DNA from: Mugil cephalus
Lineage: Eukaryota > Chordata > Actinopteri > Mugiliformes > Mugilidae
NCBI RefSeq assembly: GCF_022458985.1
Contig: NC_061782.1
Location: 8,821,672 to 8,885,671, forward strand
Length of the DNA stretch: 64,000 bases
Direction of reading: 5' to 3'
The notes beneath the pieces were generated by a model. That model did no database searches. It was not told the DNA's origin and saw only the letters and a list, made by a program, of their open reading frames with translations. Position 1 is the first letter of the stretch. Each line of letters opens with the position of its first letter. Positions 1 through 12,696 of this stretch are shown here, piece after piece. The translations under genes and the position numbers were made by a program.

Positions 1-154
1 ATAATATAATAAAAGGAGTTGCATTTTGTGGTGACTCCGCTCAGACACTACCAGCCCAGAACATCTGCTCTGGGCAGCACAGACCCAAACACGACTCTTT
101 CGGTCTTAGAACCTGAATAATGTGTAGAAAACCATTGCTTTGCCTACTACAGAC

Positions 155-2811
155 CTGGGCCTTGGAAGCGTTTGATGAATAAGCGAATATTACTGATTCA
201 CTTTCGCTCTCTGGCCTGTTTTGTGACGATGCCTCCTTGGAATCCCTAGAAAAAGTCAACAAAAGATATAAGTAAAGCTTCTCCAATATGCAGTAGATCT
301 TATATAGTTTCCCAGCAATAATATTGAACTCTTCTCTAATGCCAAGTGCCTTACCGTGCAGATGATGATGATGCTGACACTGACGACGATTCGTCATCCT
401 CAGATGCTGTTGACCCAAACGACACCTAATGTGCACAAAAAAGGAGTTTAAGATGAAGTAATTTCATCTCAGCAAAAGCGTCTAATTAGAAAGTGTGCAT
501 TTAAGATGTGGTACCAGCAAGAGATAAACCAGAGATTAACTAACTAATTACAACTTGGTGTTTAGAATTAATCCTTTATTCTTCTAACTCTTCTAGTCTA
601 TGTTTGACAATGGAAAGTGTTAGAACATATTATAATACCTCACTGTCCAAGCTGGACTGTTTCTGAAGAGCAGACCAGGCCAGCTCAGCTGCATGTTGTT
701 CGGCTTCCTTCACAGTCTTACCTTGACCCATGGGGTAATCTTCGTTGTTGATTACTAATTTGCGGAAAAATCTGCATGAGAGAAGGAGGAACTCAGTGGG
801 AAGTGGTGTTTTTTTTAGAATCTGTTCAGATTACAGACATTCAGTCAGACTCACTGAGGATTATGAGCCGGGCCACATCTCTTCGCTTCCAAATACGTAT
901 GAGAGAGGGCTTTTTTCTGACAGTAGTGGTTGATGATTCCTTTGAAATCTGTCTGTGTGAAGCTGTTCTCTTTGAAGTTCACACTCAGTCTTTTGTTCTT
1001 GTCACTGTAATAAACAACCAAGGTTTCACGACAAAGACTCTAAAATGAAATAAATTGTGATTGTGATTCACTCACCAGAGATTAGAAACATTGAGATTTA
1101 CTTCCTCATTTTGCTGACCCGATGCATGGGTGTTTTTTTCATCTTCAGTCTTGAAAGTGGAGAAAGTGCAACTCTGAGATGATGACAGAAGGGCATCTGG
1201 CCTGCTGAGTACATTGTAAGCCTATGGCAGAGTTGATTATGTGCTTCACAACTTACCTCCGCCGTATTATTGCCATGTATCTCATCATACACCAGCTTGG
1301 CTGCTTTCTCCTTAGCTTCTCTCTTCGTCGCTCCTGTGGCCTCGGGATAGTTTTTGTCGCCAACAATAAAGCTGCAGCTTCTAGTATCATAGAAACACTT
1401 ATTAAGTGCCTGTTTTGAAAATGGCAAAGAATAAGGATGTGGTCAAGCCTCTTACGGGATGGCATTGTATAGTCCAGGTCTTGTTGAATCCACCGGCTTT
1501 ATTGTCAAACTGTTCCTCTGACCATATTCATTGAGCCAGCATATGTAGTTGATACTCAGTTGAACTGCAGCCGGAGCTTCTGCAACAGTTCCTGGCTGTT
1601 AAGACATTAGATAAATACACAACAATTAGACATATGCCACTGGTTTGGGATTATTTTTTTCTTTAACATGCATTGAGTTGAGTTAAGCAGATAGGGACAG
1701 TTATCTTACTAAGGCATCTGAGGCTTGAAGTTCATTCTCAGACAAGCCTTTCAGGGCATTTTTGGCTGCATTGGTCTTGGCATCCTTCTTGGTCTTCCCA
1801 TAACCTATGGGATAGGCTTTACCATCTAGGACAGCCCTTTGTTTGAATCTGTAGAGTAATTGTCATAAGTTTGTTAAACACATGATGCAGTTCACCTGAA
1901 ATGAGGAAATAAAGTTGTAGGTGTTGCCTTACAAAAAAAACAAAAAATCAAAACCATAAATGTGTAGCTACAGTACCATTTTCAACCTGGGTGTGGCAGG
2001 ACTGAACTCATCCTCCATTGTGTTGTGGCCACTTTTAGAAAGAATGATTTTCCATGCATGTTGTTTTTAAAGCCTCATTCAGCTGTGCTTACATTCACTA
2101 GATTAAACTGTCCAGCTTGGCTCAAACGATGTGTTTTATGGTCATTCTTACTTCATTTGGGAGTTTAATCCTCACTGTGCAGGACAATGCGTTTAACCTT
2201 ATTGAAATGACTCTGATGAAAGTGAAAGGTTTCAGTCTGAGCTCGGGTGTAGGCCTTAAATTTAAAACCATCAACATGTAACAGATTTGTGACATCAAAA
2301 CTAAAGCCAATCCATCCTAGTCCATCAGGATACAGTATTTACATATATGAAAACTCTTTGTACATTCACTGAAAATTGACTTTCATATAGATTTTAGGAG
2401 ATAATTTGTTTCCAGTAATTGATCTGTACAACAAAGCAGCTATATGTTCAATATATACATTTTTGTTCATTTAGTGCAAATATTTTCTATTATAGGCTAT
2501 TCTTAAAATAACTGCATCACAATCAAGAAATCCTATCTCTTACATAACTAGCTGAGAGTTTCAGCAGGTTATTCCAGTGATGCCATCTAGCCTACTGCTG
2601 TTGAAAGACATGCCTAGAGTGATTTACACCAGGACATATCATTTAATTATGTACACATTTCATCAAAAGTCCACAATAACCACAGGTAAAAGATACCGAC
2701 TCACAGTTTGTTATGATCAAGGCCCTCAGACCCCAGGTCCTTGTACTCCAGCTCAAGTCGGCGTTTCTGTTTATATTCATTTAATCTTGCGACGTAGTTT
2801 CCAGCTTCCAT
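155..2811 (-). CDS. eif2ak2: PKR-like dsRNA-activated eIF2alpha kinase, copy A (5' part; kinase exons outside window)
   Basis: N-terminal half of a PKR gene, the interferon-induced sensor that binds viral dsRNA and phosphorylates eIF2alpha. Exons, in transcript order: 2811-2705 (ATG at 2811-2809), 1848-1710, 1595-1456, 1409-1257, 1149-1076, 1004-855, 771-639, 398-355, 245-155. Exons 1+2 encode dsRBD1 (ends with the typical basic KKDAKTNAAKNAL helix). Exons 3+4 encode a second dsRBD (KREAKEKAAKLVYDEI). Exons 6+7 encode a third (GQGKTVKEAEQHAAELAW). Exons 8-9 are the Ser-rich linker, and exon 9 aligns with copy B exon 7 (SESVIF versus SDSVVL). No kinase exon is in view; the gene must continue left of base 1 if it is whole. 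Exons 3 and 4 do not join in frame and are flanked by phase-0 junctions, so an in-frame product needs both skipped. The 3' end of exon 9 is uncertain. Intron sizes and splice phases otherwise mirror copy B, so this is a tandem paralogue. Confidence 0.85.
1257..1595 (-). other. Extra dsRNA-binding domain exons of copy A (exons 3-4), frame-incompatible
   Basis: Exon 3 (1595-1456) reads phase 0 from its acceptor and ends after ATC CC at a clean GTAAGAGG donor, phase 2. Exon 4 in the dsRBD frame can start only at 1409 or 1397, both phase 0, and ends phase 0 at GAG/GTAAGT. The intron between them would be 46 or 58 nt, below or at the vertebrate minimum. Joining the two exons shifts the frame, and the shifted frame stops in exon 5; retaining the intron gives CCG TAA. 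The protein pattern (INYICWLNEYG ... DKNYPEATGATKREAKEKAAK) is a recognisable dsRBD. Copy B has no visible equivalent between its exons 2 and 3. Either this domain is decaying, or a base is missing from the sequence. Confidence 0.75.
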
Positions 2812-2939
2812 CGCCAGTGGCTCAGTGACAGTGCAAATATCGCAGCAGTTCTCTCTTTATGCTTTCACCTTATTCATACGCTGCACGGTCCGTGAGTGCT
2901 CGCGATCTCATTCGCTTCAGCTGTCTTCAAGTACCCATA

Positions 2940-2951
2940 AGTTTCGATTCC
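2940..2951 (+). promoter_or_regulatory. ISRE-like element upstream of PKR copy A
   Basis: AGTTTCGATTCC matches the ISRE consensus AGTTTCNNTTTC at 11 of 12 positions. It lies 129 bp upstream of the copy A start codon, close to the position of the perfect ISRE of copy B. A second, weaker match in the other orientation is ATAAACGAAACT at 2985-2996, and GGGAAACTAAAC follows near 3044. PKR genes are interferon-induced through such sites; function here is inferred. Confidence 0.6.
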
Positions 2952-3010
2952 TTCGCGTCATAGATCGAGGTTTTCTGGGACCGGATAAACGAAACTGGAA
3001 GTGCGCCGAC

Positions 3011-3032
3011 AAATAAATAAATAAATAAATAA
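3011..3032. repeat. (AAAT)n microsatellite
   Basis: About five perfect AAAT units in the 5' flank of PKR copy A. Confidence 0.9.
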
Positions 3033-3433
3033 TGCAGATACCGGGAAACTAAACGTGCTATAACTCGTGGTGTGTGTTTTTGTCAAAAGGGACCATGTTG
3101 TGCGTACTGAACCTCGCTTTAAAAGCAGTAACTTTCCCCAGGGACTAGGAACTTTAGGAGGTACACAGCGTGTTTCCATCTCAGTGCATAGTTAGAGACA
3201 TCTCTGTGTAAGTGTGCACATGGCAGAATGCTTTGATCGGAATTCAAGGGGCATCGACGTCACTGCCGCCCGAGGCCACGCCCACTGAGTGGCAAAAACA
3301 TGGTAACAGTGAATACAGCGAGACAGGGATATTTAAAATATGGATTATCAGACAACTGGACTCGAAAATGATCCATACGAACTGGTACAGATTTGAAAAC
3401 GTGGATTAGCCTCAGTATTTGTTAGTTTTAGTT

Positions 3434-3560
3434 CATTTCAGTTATGATAAGTGTAGCTAAATAAAAGATGCTAATGCTAAGTGCTTTAAGAAGTAACTTA
3501 GGGTATGTCTACATACATAATTCAATTAATATTACCTGACACAGACATTACCTGTAAGCT
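3434..3560 (+). repeat. Interspersed repeat, unnamed family (copy 1)
   Basis: The stretch from TTTCAGTTATGATAAGTGTA through the GCTAATGCTAAG motif is nearly repeated at 49,937-50,010, and the following part (AAGAAGTAACTTAGGGT...TATTACCTGACAC) matches 50,167-50,245. The family is not recognised. The rest of 2,812-5,142 holds the copy A promoter and the copy B 3' flank; I see no further gene in it. Confidence 0.6.
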
Positions 3561-4094
3561 AGTGTTAGGACCCCGGAACAAAAACATCCAAGAAAGCTGG
3601 TGGCAGAAGAAGGTAAACAGACCGGTAGAAGAACCCATGGACATACACTGTACTATTATCCATCAAATTTTGAATTTCCCCAATAGGGATCATTAAAGCA
3701 TTATCTTCTTTATATATAACACACTTTACATTTGAAGGACAAAACAACACCTGAACCTATGCTTGGTTCTTCTTATGTAGCTACGACTTAGACCCATAAC
3801 TTACTTTAGCAGTTAATGTTATATATATGTTTGACAGTGATAAATAATTTAGGAATAACATGGCCTACTTAGTACAATTACATACAGTGGCTGATATCTA
3901 AATGTCACTTTCATCATCTTACTGATGTCTTACTAACAAAAACATATTTTGGTAATACTAAGCTAGTTTAATAGCTTTACATCAACATCATACATCAAAT
4001 TCGACACATTCATAACAGTTAAATAACATAAAACATATTCTTCTCACTTGTGAAAAGGTCTGTATATGTTGTTGTTGTTGTTTATTATATGATA

Positions 4095-4180
4095 CAATAC
4101 GTCAACCAGAAAGGGGGCCGTATTGTCCACTGACAAGACACATAGCTCTGCCTAGTGTGTAGGAGGACATAACATGTAAA
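4095..4180 (+). repeat. Partial copy of the element seen at 20,886-21,393
   Basis: AACCAGAAAGGGGGCCGTATT and the following AAGACACATA...AGGAGGACAT correspond to AACCAGAAGGGGGCTGTATT and AAAGACACATA...GGAGGACATG near 21,260-21,352. Only this inner portion is recognisable here. Confidence 0.5.
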
Positions 4181-4944
4181 CTGTTAAAAGGACCGCGGTC
4201 AGAAGGTCTATAAAAACTTTACAGATTCATTATTTTGTTAATACTTGTTTCTGCATAAAACCCTTAAATAACTTCAGCCTCTTCAAAACTATCAAACATT
4301 CAATCATGATGAGGATTTTTACCGGCATTTTGAAATGCCAGCTTGATTACTTGATGTCTCGTTGTTATTTATGAACAAAAAGTTACAGTAAAAGGTTTTT
4401 TGGAGGTCGATATTTTTATCCATAGCTCGTCACACACTGAATGTGCTCACAAACTTTCTGCTCTTGCATCACATGGTTTCTCATTTTGATATTGTCTAGT
4501 CTTAGCAGGTTGCTGCATGTCACAACCAACACTCTTCAGGAAACTTTTATTAACAGAGTGGAATAGTTTCAGTTGAAAGTCCTCACACAGATGTTGCTAC
4601 CACACCGAAGTTTTGATTTTAACCTCTTCCTGGCTCCTGACATTCATTAGATCTGCATTTGACCTTTTCTGTGAATTTTGACCTGGCAGGTATATAGATT
4701 CACTCAAAGGTGTATGTGCATGCATTAATCAGACGTTCAAAGGTCGTGTAACCTGTAGCTAAATATGAATTCCCGAATAACTACCTTGTGAATCAATACC
4801 AATATCATCCAGAACAAACATTTGGTAAGTTTCTTGAACTAGGACAGAAGTTGTTTATTTATTACCAACTTCCGTTCATCTTTACTTAAACACGGTTGGC
4901 ATACAATAAATTATTTAACCCAGTAATAAACAAGACCATGATTA

Positions 4945-4950
4945 TTTATT
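4945..4950 (-). terminator. Candidate poly(A) signal of PKR copy B
   Basis: AATAAA on the minus strand about 195 nt after the copy B stop codon. Another lies at 4854-4859. Which is used cannot be told from sequence. Confidence 0.45.
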
Positions 4951-5142
4951 ATAGTGAATAATGTCATGATGTATTCACCGATTCAAAAATTAAATAAGTT
5001 TTTTTTTCCATCCCAGCACATACTAAATAATCCAGATACAGGATGTCAGTTCATGAAAGCAGCCATTAAAAAAGTAACTTCAAGGTATTATGGTGGTTAA
5101 GACAGAATTAATGCTAACCATTTTTGCATTTCCTTGTAGCAA

Positions 5143-8100
5143 TCACACAGTACTCCTATTTTTAAGCACTGTAAGTATATGTTTGCACTCTTCCAGGTCC
5201 GCCTTTAGTTTGCTTGCTTCCGGTCGGTCCTCTGGTTTCACATGCAGCATTGACCTTATCATTTGGTTCTGCAACAAGACAAAGAACAGCTAGCATGATC
5301 TCAATAATCTCCTGAAGTCCAAGCAGCACAAGAACTGTATTTCCCACAAAATTACCTTTTTTCCCAAAAGGTCACATGTCCTGCTTAATACTTGATATTT
5401 TCTTTCAGACATCCATGTCTAATACTCTTTTTGTGACCATTACTAGTGGTTGTCAGCCAGTGAAATAATAAATTAAATAAATACTAATTTACCTCTTCAT
5501 GGAAATGTTGTGAAAATGCTTTAGGAAGTGTCTGCTTTCTGGCATCCTCCCAAATCTGATAAAAGAAAAGAGAAAAGAGCCTTTAACACAACCAATAGAC
5601 TCTCCAGTATTCATGCTTTGTTTTGTTCTCACAGCATAGTATTACAAAGTTAAACCAAGTTCTAGGTGTTTTGGGGGGTCTAACAGGCTGATGGCAAACC
5701 AGCCAACAGATGCATTTGTACAACCTGACATGTGCGTTTAATACCCCCTCATCTGGCACGATACTGTAAGTAATGTCCTGTAACATGTGTTGGGCTATGA
5801 TTTTTAAAGCCAGTAGTTTGTGCAAGTTTCTCCTTAAATGTGTGACGCACTTGTCAAGAATGAAGACATTAACCATGGCTCAATGAGGCCATTTGAGAAA
5901 CTACAGCTGTTGCCATTTGCCTGTTGGCTTGATTTTTCAGACCTGGGGATTGGTTGCCACATGGTATTCAGTCATCAGTCATCATGACTGAACCAACCTG
6001 GGGTGTGTTTATACTTGAATGACACTGTAAAGAGCTACAAACCTGAATGGCTCATTCAGACACGTTTTAAAAGCAATGAAAAAGCAGGTTTTGCATGATA
6101 TGATTTGCTGTCTGCCAAGTAAAAATCATAGCCGGAGCGACCCAAAAGATATTAAAACCGTATGGACGTTAGAGCTGCATGAAAAAATCTTGACCTCGAT
6201 TCACACATACACGTGACCTCATTTCGAGACACAATGATTCTTACGCATTTTATTTCACGAGCGGCATCACAAACAAATGCCCCCATTTCTTCACGGATTT
6301 TTTCAAAGTAGCACTGACGCTGACTCCTCCCTCAACCTATGGGAAAGCGTCTTATTCCGTCAGTTCAGTCTGCAGTTCAATGTGTGGAAACAGTGAGGAG
6401 AAGAGAGAAGTCAGTGGTAAAGAGAGTTAAATGGATGGAGAAGAAACCCAGGTGGTAGTGGAGGGAGTCCCCCACAGAGTTAAAGTTCATCAGTGCAATA
6501 AACATTTTGTAAAAAAGAATCGTGTCAAATAATCGTGATCTCAATTCTAAACAAAAAAATCGTGATTCACATTTTTTCGTGCAGCCCTAATGGACGTGAT
6601 CTTAAATGAGTTCCAAAATGGAGGCTGAGATAGTCATAAAGTCAGTCAGTGGACTAATAAACTTGCCACAACTTTACTGTGCAGGTACATGAGTCATAGG
6701 TATGCTTAGTGTTAAAACTAACAGAACTCCACCCTTGCTGACTGTGACGCATCATGTTTTGAGGAAATGCAAACCTATTGGCATATGATATATTTTTCTG
6801 CTACTTAAACAAATACTTGTAACACCAAGGATGATTTTGGAACGTGTTTTTGAACCACTCACTACTTCACTCTCAGGGCCTACGAGATTCCAAAGGAGTT
6901 CAAAATAAATCAGCCCCATAGCGTAGATGTCCACTTTTTGGTCGTAAGTCTTCTTGCTCTTCTGTCATAAAAGAACACAATACAGCGACACTAGTGACTA
7001 AAATGTCCACAGATACCTTTCATTTAATATTTAGTTAATAGGTAATGTCTGCATCGCTGCTCTCACCTGCTCAGGAGCCATGTAAGACGGGGTTCCTTTG
7101 TACGCAGTCCTCTCAATCAAGTTCTCGGCATCGTCATCATTTTCTGCAGTGACCAGCCCAAAGTCTCCGATCTTCACTTTTCCATCTTGACCAAATAATA
7201 TGTTGGCCGGCTAAACATGGAAAAACAATAAATAAACACTTCATGGCTTATTAACAATAGTGTATTTAAAAAATATATTTTTAACATAATTTGTCTCACT
7301 TTCAGGTCTCTGTGGATGAACTTCTTAGAATGAATGTACTCTACGCCACTTAACAATTGCTGGGCAATGTCCAAGCTTTCCTCTCTCCTCTTGAAGTTTC
7401 GCAGGGATTTCTTTTCATTCTGAGTATTCTTCTCGTCTATCCACACTCTTAGAGTTTTGGTGTCACACAGCTCCATCTGAATGTAAAGGTACTTTACAGA
7501 TGCATCACTGTAAGAACAGCAAGAGAAAGGCAAATGGTGATATAACTCTTGTCTTTATAAAATAAGTAGCTCAATAGAAAGGATGAGGCTTACTTGAAGT
7601 ACTCCAACTGTTCATTGAAATGTCGCACTGGTACCCTTTATCATCCATCCAACAGGTGTGGTATCGAACAATGTTGCAGTGGGTGAGGTCTGACAAGGCC
7701 AACACCTCTCGAACAGCTTTTCTAATCCACAAGAGTAACAGAAAATGACGAGTTAATAAAACCTTAGTTTTATTTCATAAAAACACTGTGAAGTAATGGG
7801 AAGAAATTAAATGTTTTTTAATACTTGGCTTACTTTTTGTCGAGGACAATCTTTACAGCATAAAACCTCTGCGCGAGATTATGTCGTGCCTTGAAAACTT
7901 TACCGAAGGTTCCTTTTCCGAGGAGCTCTATGCAGTCAAAGTCTAATTCAAACCTATAGAAGTATATTTTTGGCAAAAAAATCAAAATATGACAAAGCTT
8001 TTTAATTCAAATATTATATACACAGGCATAAGATTATGACCGCCTTCCTAATATTGTGTAGATCTCTCTTGTGCCTCCAAAACTGTTGTGACTCATCAGA

Positions 8101-11100
8101 GAATGGACATGGACACTCAGGGTGTCCTGTGGTGTCCTATGGGTTGAGGGGAGATCCTTTGTGAATCAGACTTGTTCCAGCGCATCCCACAGATACTTGA
8201 TCAGTTTGGTATCTAGTGAATTTAGAGGTTTGTGTGGGTTTTTGTGGCTGCTGCCATGAGTGTCATTGCTATGTGGTGGGGGTGTCTGGGATATGTCAGG
8301 TCCAAACGTTTCCTAGCAGAACACTACATTGTCACAAGATGGTGACAAAGTCAATAAATTGACCTGTCAGTGGATTTAATGTTATGGCTGATTCTGATCG
8401 GTGTATATATACAGCATACGTAAATAAATTACCAATGACTGAACTAATGATTTAATTTAATTTTCTTACCTTGTGAGGACTGGTTGGGTTGTCGTTTTCT
8501 TGCTTTGACTAACTGCTGGACTCTTGGTACTGAAATTGACTGTATCCTTAATGAAAGTGATAATATAGAAGTTAATATGCAGTATTAGGCATGACCCATC
8601 AAAATGAACTTGCATGGTCTGGTCTTAATTTACCTCTTTGCTTTGGTGAGCATTTTTGAAATTTGCTGCAAGTCTAACAAACAAAACAAAGAAAAGTATA
8701 ATTGATAATAACATCTACTAAAATATTATGTAGTGGGTGTGAAAAGACGGCTTACTTTATTTTGGGCTTTCCGTCAGGACTTTGAACCTTTATAATGGAA
8801 AGTAGAGAAAAAAATTCATTACAAGCCGAAAAAGTTCTATTTTACTTCCTGGTCATCGAAAGAATCTCGGGACAATCTCCGGTCAACAAGTGCAGCTGCC
8901 ACTAAGTCTCAGTGCTAGTGATGATCCAGTGACCAATTTCCTATGCTCTTATCTCTTGTTAAGAAACTCAAAAAAAATTGCTGTTGTTCACATGAAACCA
9001 GGAACTCCTACGTTTTCTAGACCAAGATTTCACAGGAGGAATTGATAAGCAGAATCAGTAATGGCATCAGCATCAGTAAAATCTTATCAGTGCCCATCCC
9101 CATCTATGACGGTGTTAAAGGTGCTTATGTTTTACAGTGTTTTCTAGTTAGGAAGTTGGATCTTGTGAGTTTATGTAAATTAAAACCAATTGGTATCATT
9201 TCTACAATAATGTGGACATTACAACCTGAAGAGTTGTGGCAGCGTTAGGTGCATACATTACAAATAACACACCTGATTCTGTAGAGGTCTTTGGGTGAAT
9301 TGGTTAAAACAACAGAGTCGCTTGTAGATACTGGAATGCTTGATCCTCGACCGGAGTCCCTTGGAGAATATGATAATGCACATTAGGAGAATACTCTCAA
9401 CATTAAACCATCTGTCATATGGCTCAGTCAGCGCCTTACGGTGTGCTTGACAGTGCTGACTTCTTGGGTGTTGCACCATTATCAGCTGACCGGACACTAA
9501 CCTGAAAACACAAAGGATAGGCTTGGTCACTACCATAGTTTGTAGTGACTGATGCTGTTTGGTAACGGGGTGCAACATTAGCCTAACAAGCATTTATTTT
9601 CATTTTTGCAGTTTGATGTTTAAAATGACCTCTCCTGTTTCCAATAAGTGGCTCTTTAATAAGGTCACGGTAACATCAAATTCAAATGTATAAGGCAGTT
9701 GTTACAAGATGTTTTAAAGCTGCGGCACCTTATTTTTTCCCTCAGAGTCAAATTTAAATTGTTTCATTTCTGAGAGTTATATCAGCAAATGACAACAATG
9801 GGGTATTTACTTCCTGATTCCATTTGGAAGAAGTATGAAAACTAGACGTACCAAAATACAGGTTTTGAGGCTATAAGACCAACATGCTGAACATTATGCA
9901 TGCAGGTCTCAATATTCACACCTTCGAATGACTAAAGCAACACCTATGAAGCTGGCCCATAATTGCTGTAGGAACTCTAAAAGTTTGTGTGGATGATTAA
10001 GTAGTAGTTTTCAGGCACTGTGCATTTATGTGATAAGAATGTCGGTTCGGTCAGTGCTGCTTCACACAAGAGGAGCCAATGTGGGAGTCACTCTAATTTT
10101 TGATATCAGAAGAATAGAAATTCTTAAATACCTTGCTGTCCCAGTCAGACTGTTCCTGAAGCGCAGACCAGGCCAGCTGAGCTGCATTTTGCTTGGCTTC
10201 CTTCACAGTCTTACCTTCACCTACGGGGTATTCTTTGTCGTCAATTACTAATTTGTAGAAAAATCTGCAAGACGCAAGAATGAATTGTGTAAAGATTACA
10301 CTCTCGTAACAGGTAAGTATTTATTTTTTTTAGGTTTTTTAGTTCAGTCAAACTCACTGAGGATTATGCGGCGGGCCACATCTCCTGTCTTCAAGAAATT
10401 TAGGCAAGCGACTTGTTTTCTGACAGTAGTGGTTGACAAGTCCTATGAAATTTGCGTCTGTACAACCACTGTCCTTCACAGCCAAGCTGCTTATCTGATC
10501 ACTGCAGCAAGAAAGACATAAACTTATTAAAACTTTTAATAATCAATCAGAGCTAAAGTTAAACAGTAGTTTACATACAGTGTCATAGTGAAGAAGAATA
10601 TTGCTCGGCCTGTATTTTTGCTCACCAGAGATTGGACACATTCAAGTCTTGTTTTTGTTGTTCTGATGTGTCCTTGCATGTCTCGTCTCCAGTCTGAGAA
10701 CACAACAATATGGGAGTAGAATCAGTGACAGTAGAGATGTCTTTGTGTGCTGAGCTGGTGCAGTAGTAGAAGCTTCATGTGCATTTTCTGTCTCTCAATA
10801 AAACAACAAATGGTGCATCAACACAAATTTTCACACATATAGAGAGTAAAATTTGAAACAAAATCATCTTACAGATTCAGATGGTTCCTCCAACAAGCTT
10901 GTCAAAGCATTTTTAGCCGCATTCTGCCTGGCTTCCTTCTTGTTCTTCCCCACACCAACTTTATAGACCTTATCATTCAGAACGACTCTTATGGAGAATC
11001 TGTAAGTGAAATGCGCTTTGTTATACAGACGAGACAATTAATCTGTTTCATTTTGTTTTGGGACCGTACAAAAATTTTAATGACAGTCTGGAAAAGTCAA

Positions 11101-11876
11101 AAAGATAAGATTATACTTTGATGATCCTCTCTCGGTACAATTGACAGCACTGGGACTAAGAAGAGTAAATTAAAACACATCAGTAACTTAGCGTACTGAA
11201 AAAGAAGAAGACTTGAATAGCAGAAACTAAAATAATTAGTTTTAATTTGTATAGTTGGGATACAGTTTGTTCACTGAGTTGTGAAAACAACATGCTACAA
11301 AAAGAACTGCATGCAGCCTGGGGACACCGGATAGCAAAAGTGCAAGTAATATTAATAATACTTTTTTGTTTTTACTTTTTTTTCTGCATTTATATGACAG
11401 CAGCAGGTACTTCTTATATACTAGAGAGTGGGACTTAAAAAAACCTATCATGATATGATAGGATACAACATGTATGCATGTTTGCATACCGGTATTAATT
11501 CATCAGTAATAATAATTCAGAAGTATAGCATGGACACTAACCGAGCCTATTTTGGTGTGTAACTGATATTTTTTCATTATTGCTACTTTTACTTTAACTA
11601 AAATACCTGGGCACTTCTTACACCTTTGACTGGTGTCTCCAAACGTATGTGACATAGTAGATAATCACGTTTAACTCCTACAGGCTATTTTCCAAGTCAA
11701 AACAAGACCCCACACGTCTCCATTTCCTAAGTTTTGGAGCATGACTTTGCAAAAATTAGTCCAACTTACGTTTTAATGTGATCGGGGCCAACAGATCCAA
11801 CCTCCTCAAATTTCAAATCTAGTCGTTCTTTCTGTGCATGCTCGTTCAGTTTAGCAACGAAGTTTTCCGATTCCAT
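5143..11876 (-). CDS. eif2ak2: PKR, dsRNA-activated eIF2alpha kinase, copy B (complete locus, one phase error)
   Basis: Exons: 11876-11770, 10999-10873, 10693-10626, 10501-10358, 10264-10132, 9501-9440, 9359-9273, 8779-8756, 8673-8634, 8546-8470, 7953-7834, 7721-7594, 7507-7300, 7210-7067, 6961-6863, 5555-5493, 5268-5143. dsRBD1 is exons 1-2; the second dsRBD is exons 4-5; exons 6-10 are a Ser/Thr-rich linker. The kinase starts about residue 291: glycine loop GKGTFGKV, beta-3 lysine in FYAVKIV, HRDLKPANIL, DFG, then [15 protein letters not shown] holding two Thr at the positions of the human activation-loop sites, and EDRP near the C-terminus. It acts in the cytosol as the antiviral translation shut-off kinase. 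Exon lengths sum to 1,757 nt, one short of 586 codons: exon 12 ends phase 1 but exon 13 reads from phase 2. All other junctions agree. Exon 8 is a 24-nt microexon. Confidence 0.9.
6170..6589. mobile_element. hAT-type non-autonomous transposon (420 bp) with 8-bp target duplication
   Basis: Terminal inverted repeats: TAGAGCTGCATGAAAAAAT at the left, and the right end read in reverse is TAGGGCTGCACGAAAAAAT. It is flanked on both sides by the identical 8-bp duplication ATGGACGT (6162-6169 and 6590-6597), the hallmark of hAT insertion. No transposase ORF. It sits in intron 15 of PKR copy B. Confidence 0.92.
8019..8407. mobile_element. Short inverted-repeat transposon relic, ACACCGATCAG family (copy 1)
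   Basis: The left end contains GGCATAAGATTATGACC, and the right end read in reverse gives ATACACCGATCAGAATCAG then CCATAAC. The body (CCTTCCTAATATTGTGTAG, then TGTCCTGTGG, then CACAAACC in the reverse sense) matches 34,733-35,279. TA-rich ends. No coding capacity. It lies in intron 10 of PKR copy B. Confidence 0.8.
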
Positions 11877-11985
11877 CCTATACCCCAAAGTCTCAATACA
11901 TAGTTAAGTTATATTAAATATTACAGAGCAAAGTGCAAATCTGAAATTTATACACATTTTTCTCGAATGGTTCCACATCCGCCTA

Positions 11986-11997
11986 AGTTTCGTTTTC
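11986..11997 (-). promoter_or_regulatory. Perfect ISRE in the PKR copy B promoter
   Basis: Read on the gene strand this is GAAAACGAAACT, an exact match to GAAANNGAAACT. It is 110 bp upstream of the start codon. This is the expected IRF/ISGF3 site of an interferon-induced PKR gene. A TGACG-containing stretch lies just beyond, near 12,023. Confidence 0.8.
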
Positions 11998-12309
11998 GCT
12001 GTGTTTGCGTGAAGGTCAGACGTCATGACGCTCACGACACCTCGTGATGTTCAATAAAGTTTATTGAAAAAATGTCTGAAGAATTAAAACCGGTTCAAGT
12101 GTGTGTGTTTTTTTTGTTTTTTTTTAAAAAGCTCATATGTGGTTTAATATTTTTGGGGGGCTTCAGAAGAACAGTACCTGTTCTTCACCTTGACAAACCG
12201 TTAAACAACTATAGTTCCCGAGAGGTTTCAGTACCGTAGTCGTAGCTAAGACTCATGGGAAATGTAGTTGATAATAAAACAAAAATAGTTTGTTAAGGAA
12301 CTAGCCACA

Positions 12310-12696
12310 GGGTTTCTGCAGATTTGAACAAGTAAAATTTAAGACTTTTTAAAGACCTTTTTGAGACCGTTATAGGTTAAATTTAAGACCAACACTAAGT
12401 ATTAAAAATAAGGAAACCCAGGAGCCCCAGAATTACTTTCAAAATAACAAAATTTATTGTCATTCAACTATGAACTCAGGACATCCCTGGGGTGGGCTCC
12501 ACTAATGAGTAACAGAAACATAATAGGCTATGGACAAGAGCAGGCCAGACTGCAAATGAAGCGGTATCAAACGGACATAAGGATTTAAGACCTACAATTC
12601 AAAATATGCTTGCATTAAAAAAATTTGAAGGTCTTAAATTAGGATTATTGTTGAATTTTAGACTTTTTTCGTCGATATTGATACAGAATCCTTCAT
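12310..12696. mobile_element. Degenerate inverted-repeat transposon relic
   Basis: Begins CAGGGTTTCTGCAG followed by TAAAATTTAAGACTTTTTAA. The far end carries TTGAATTTTAGACTTTTTT and a decayed ACAGAATCCT that mirrors the start. This matches a common teleost DNA-repeat plan with AAATTTAAGAC subterminal motifs. The rest of 11,998-13,304 is AT-rich, with no gene seen besides the gpatch11 3' UTR. Confidence 0.6.
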
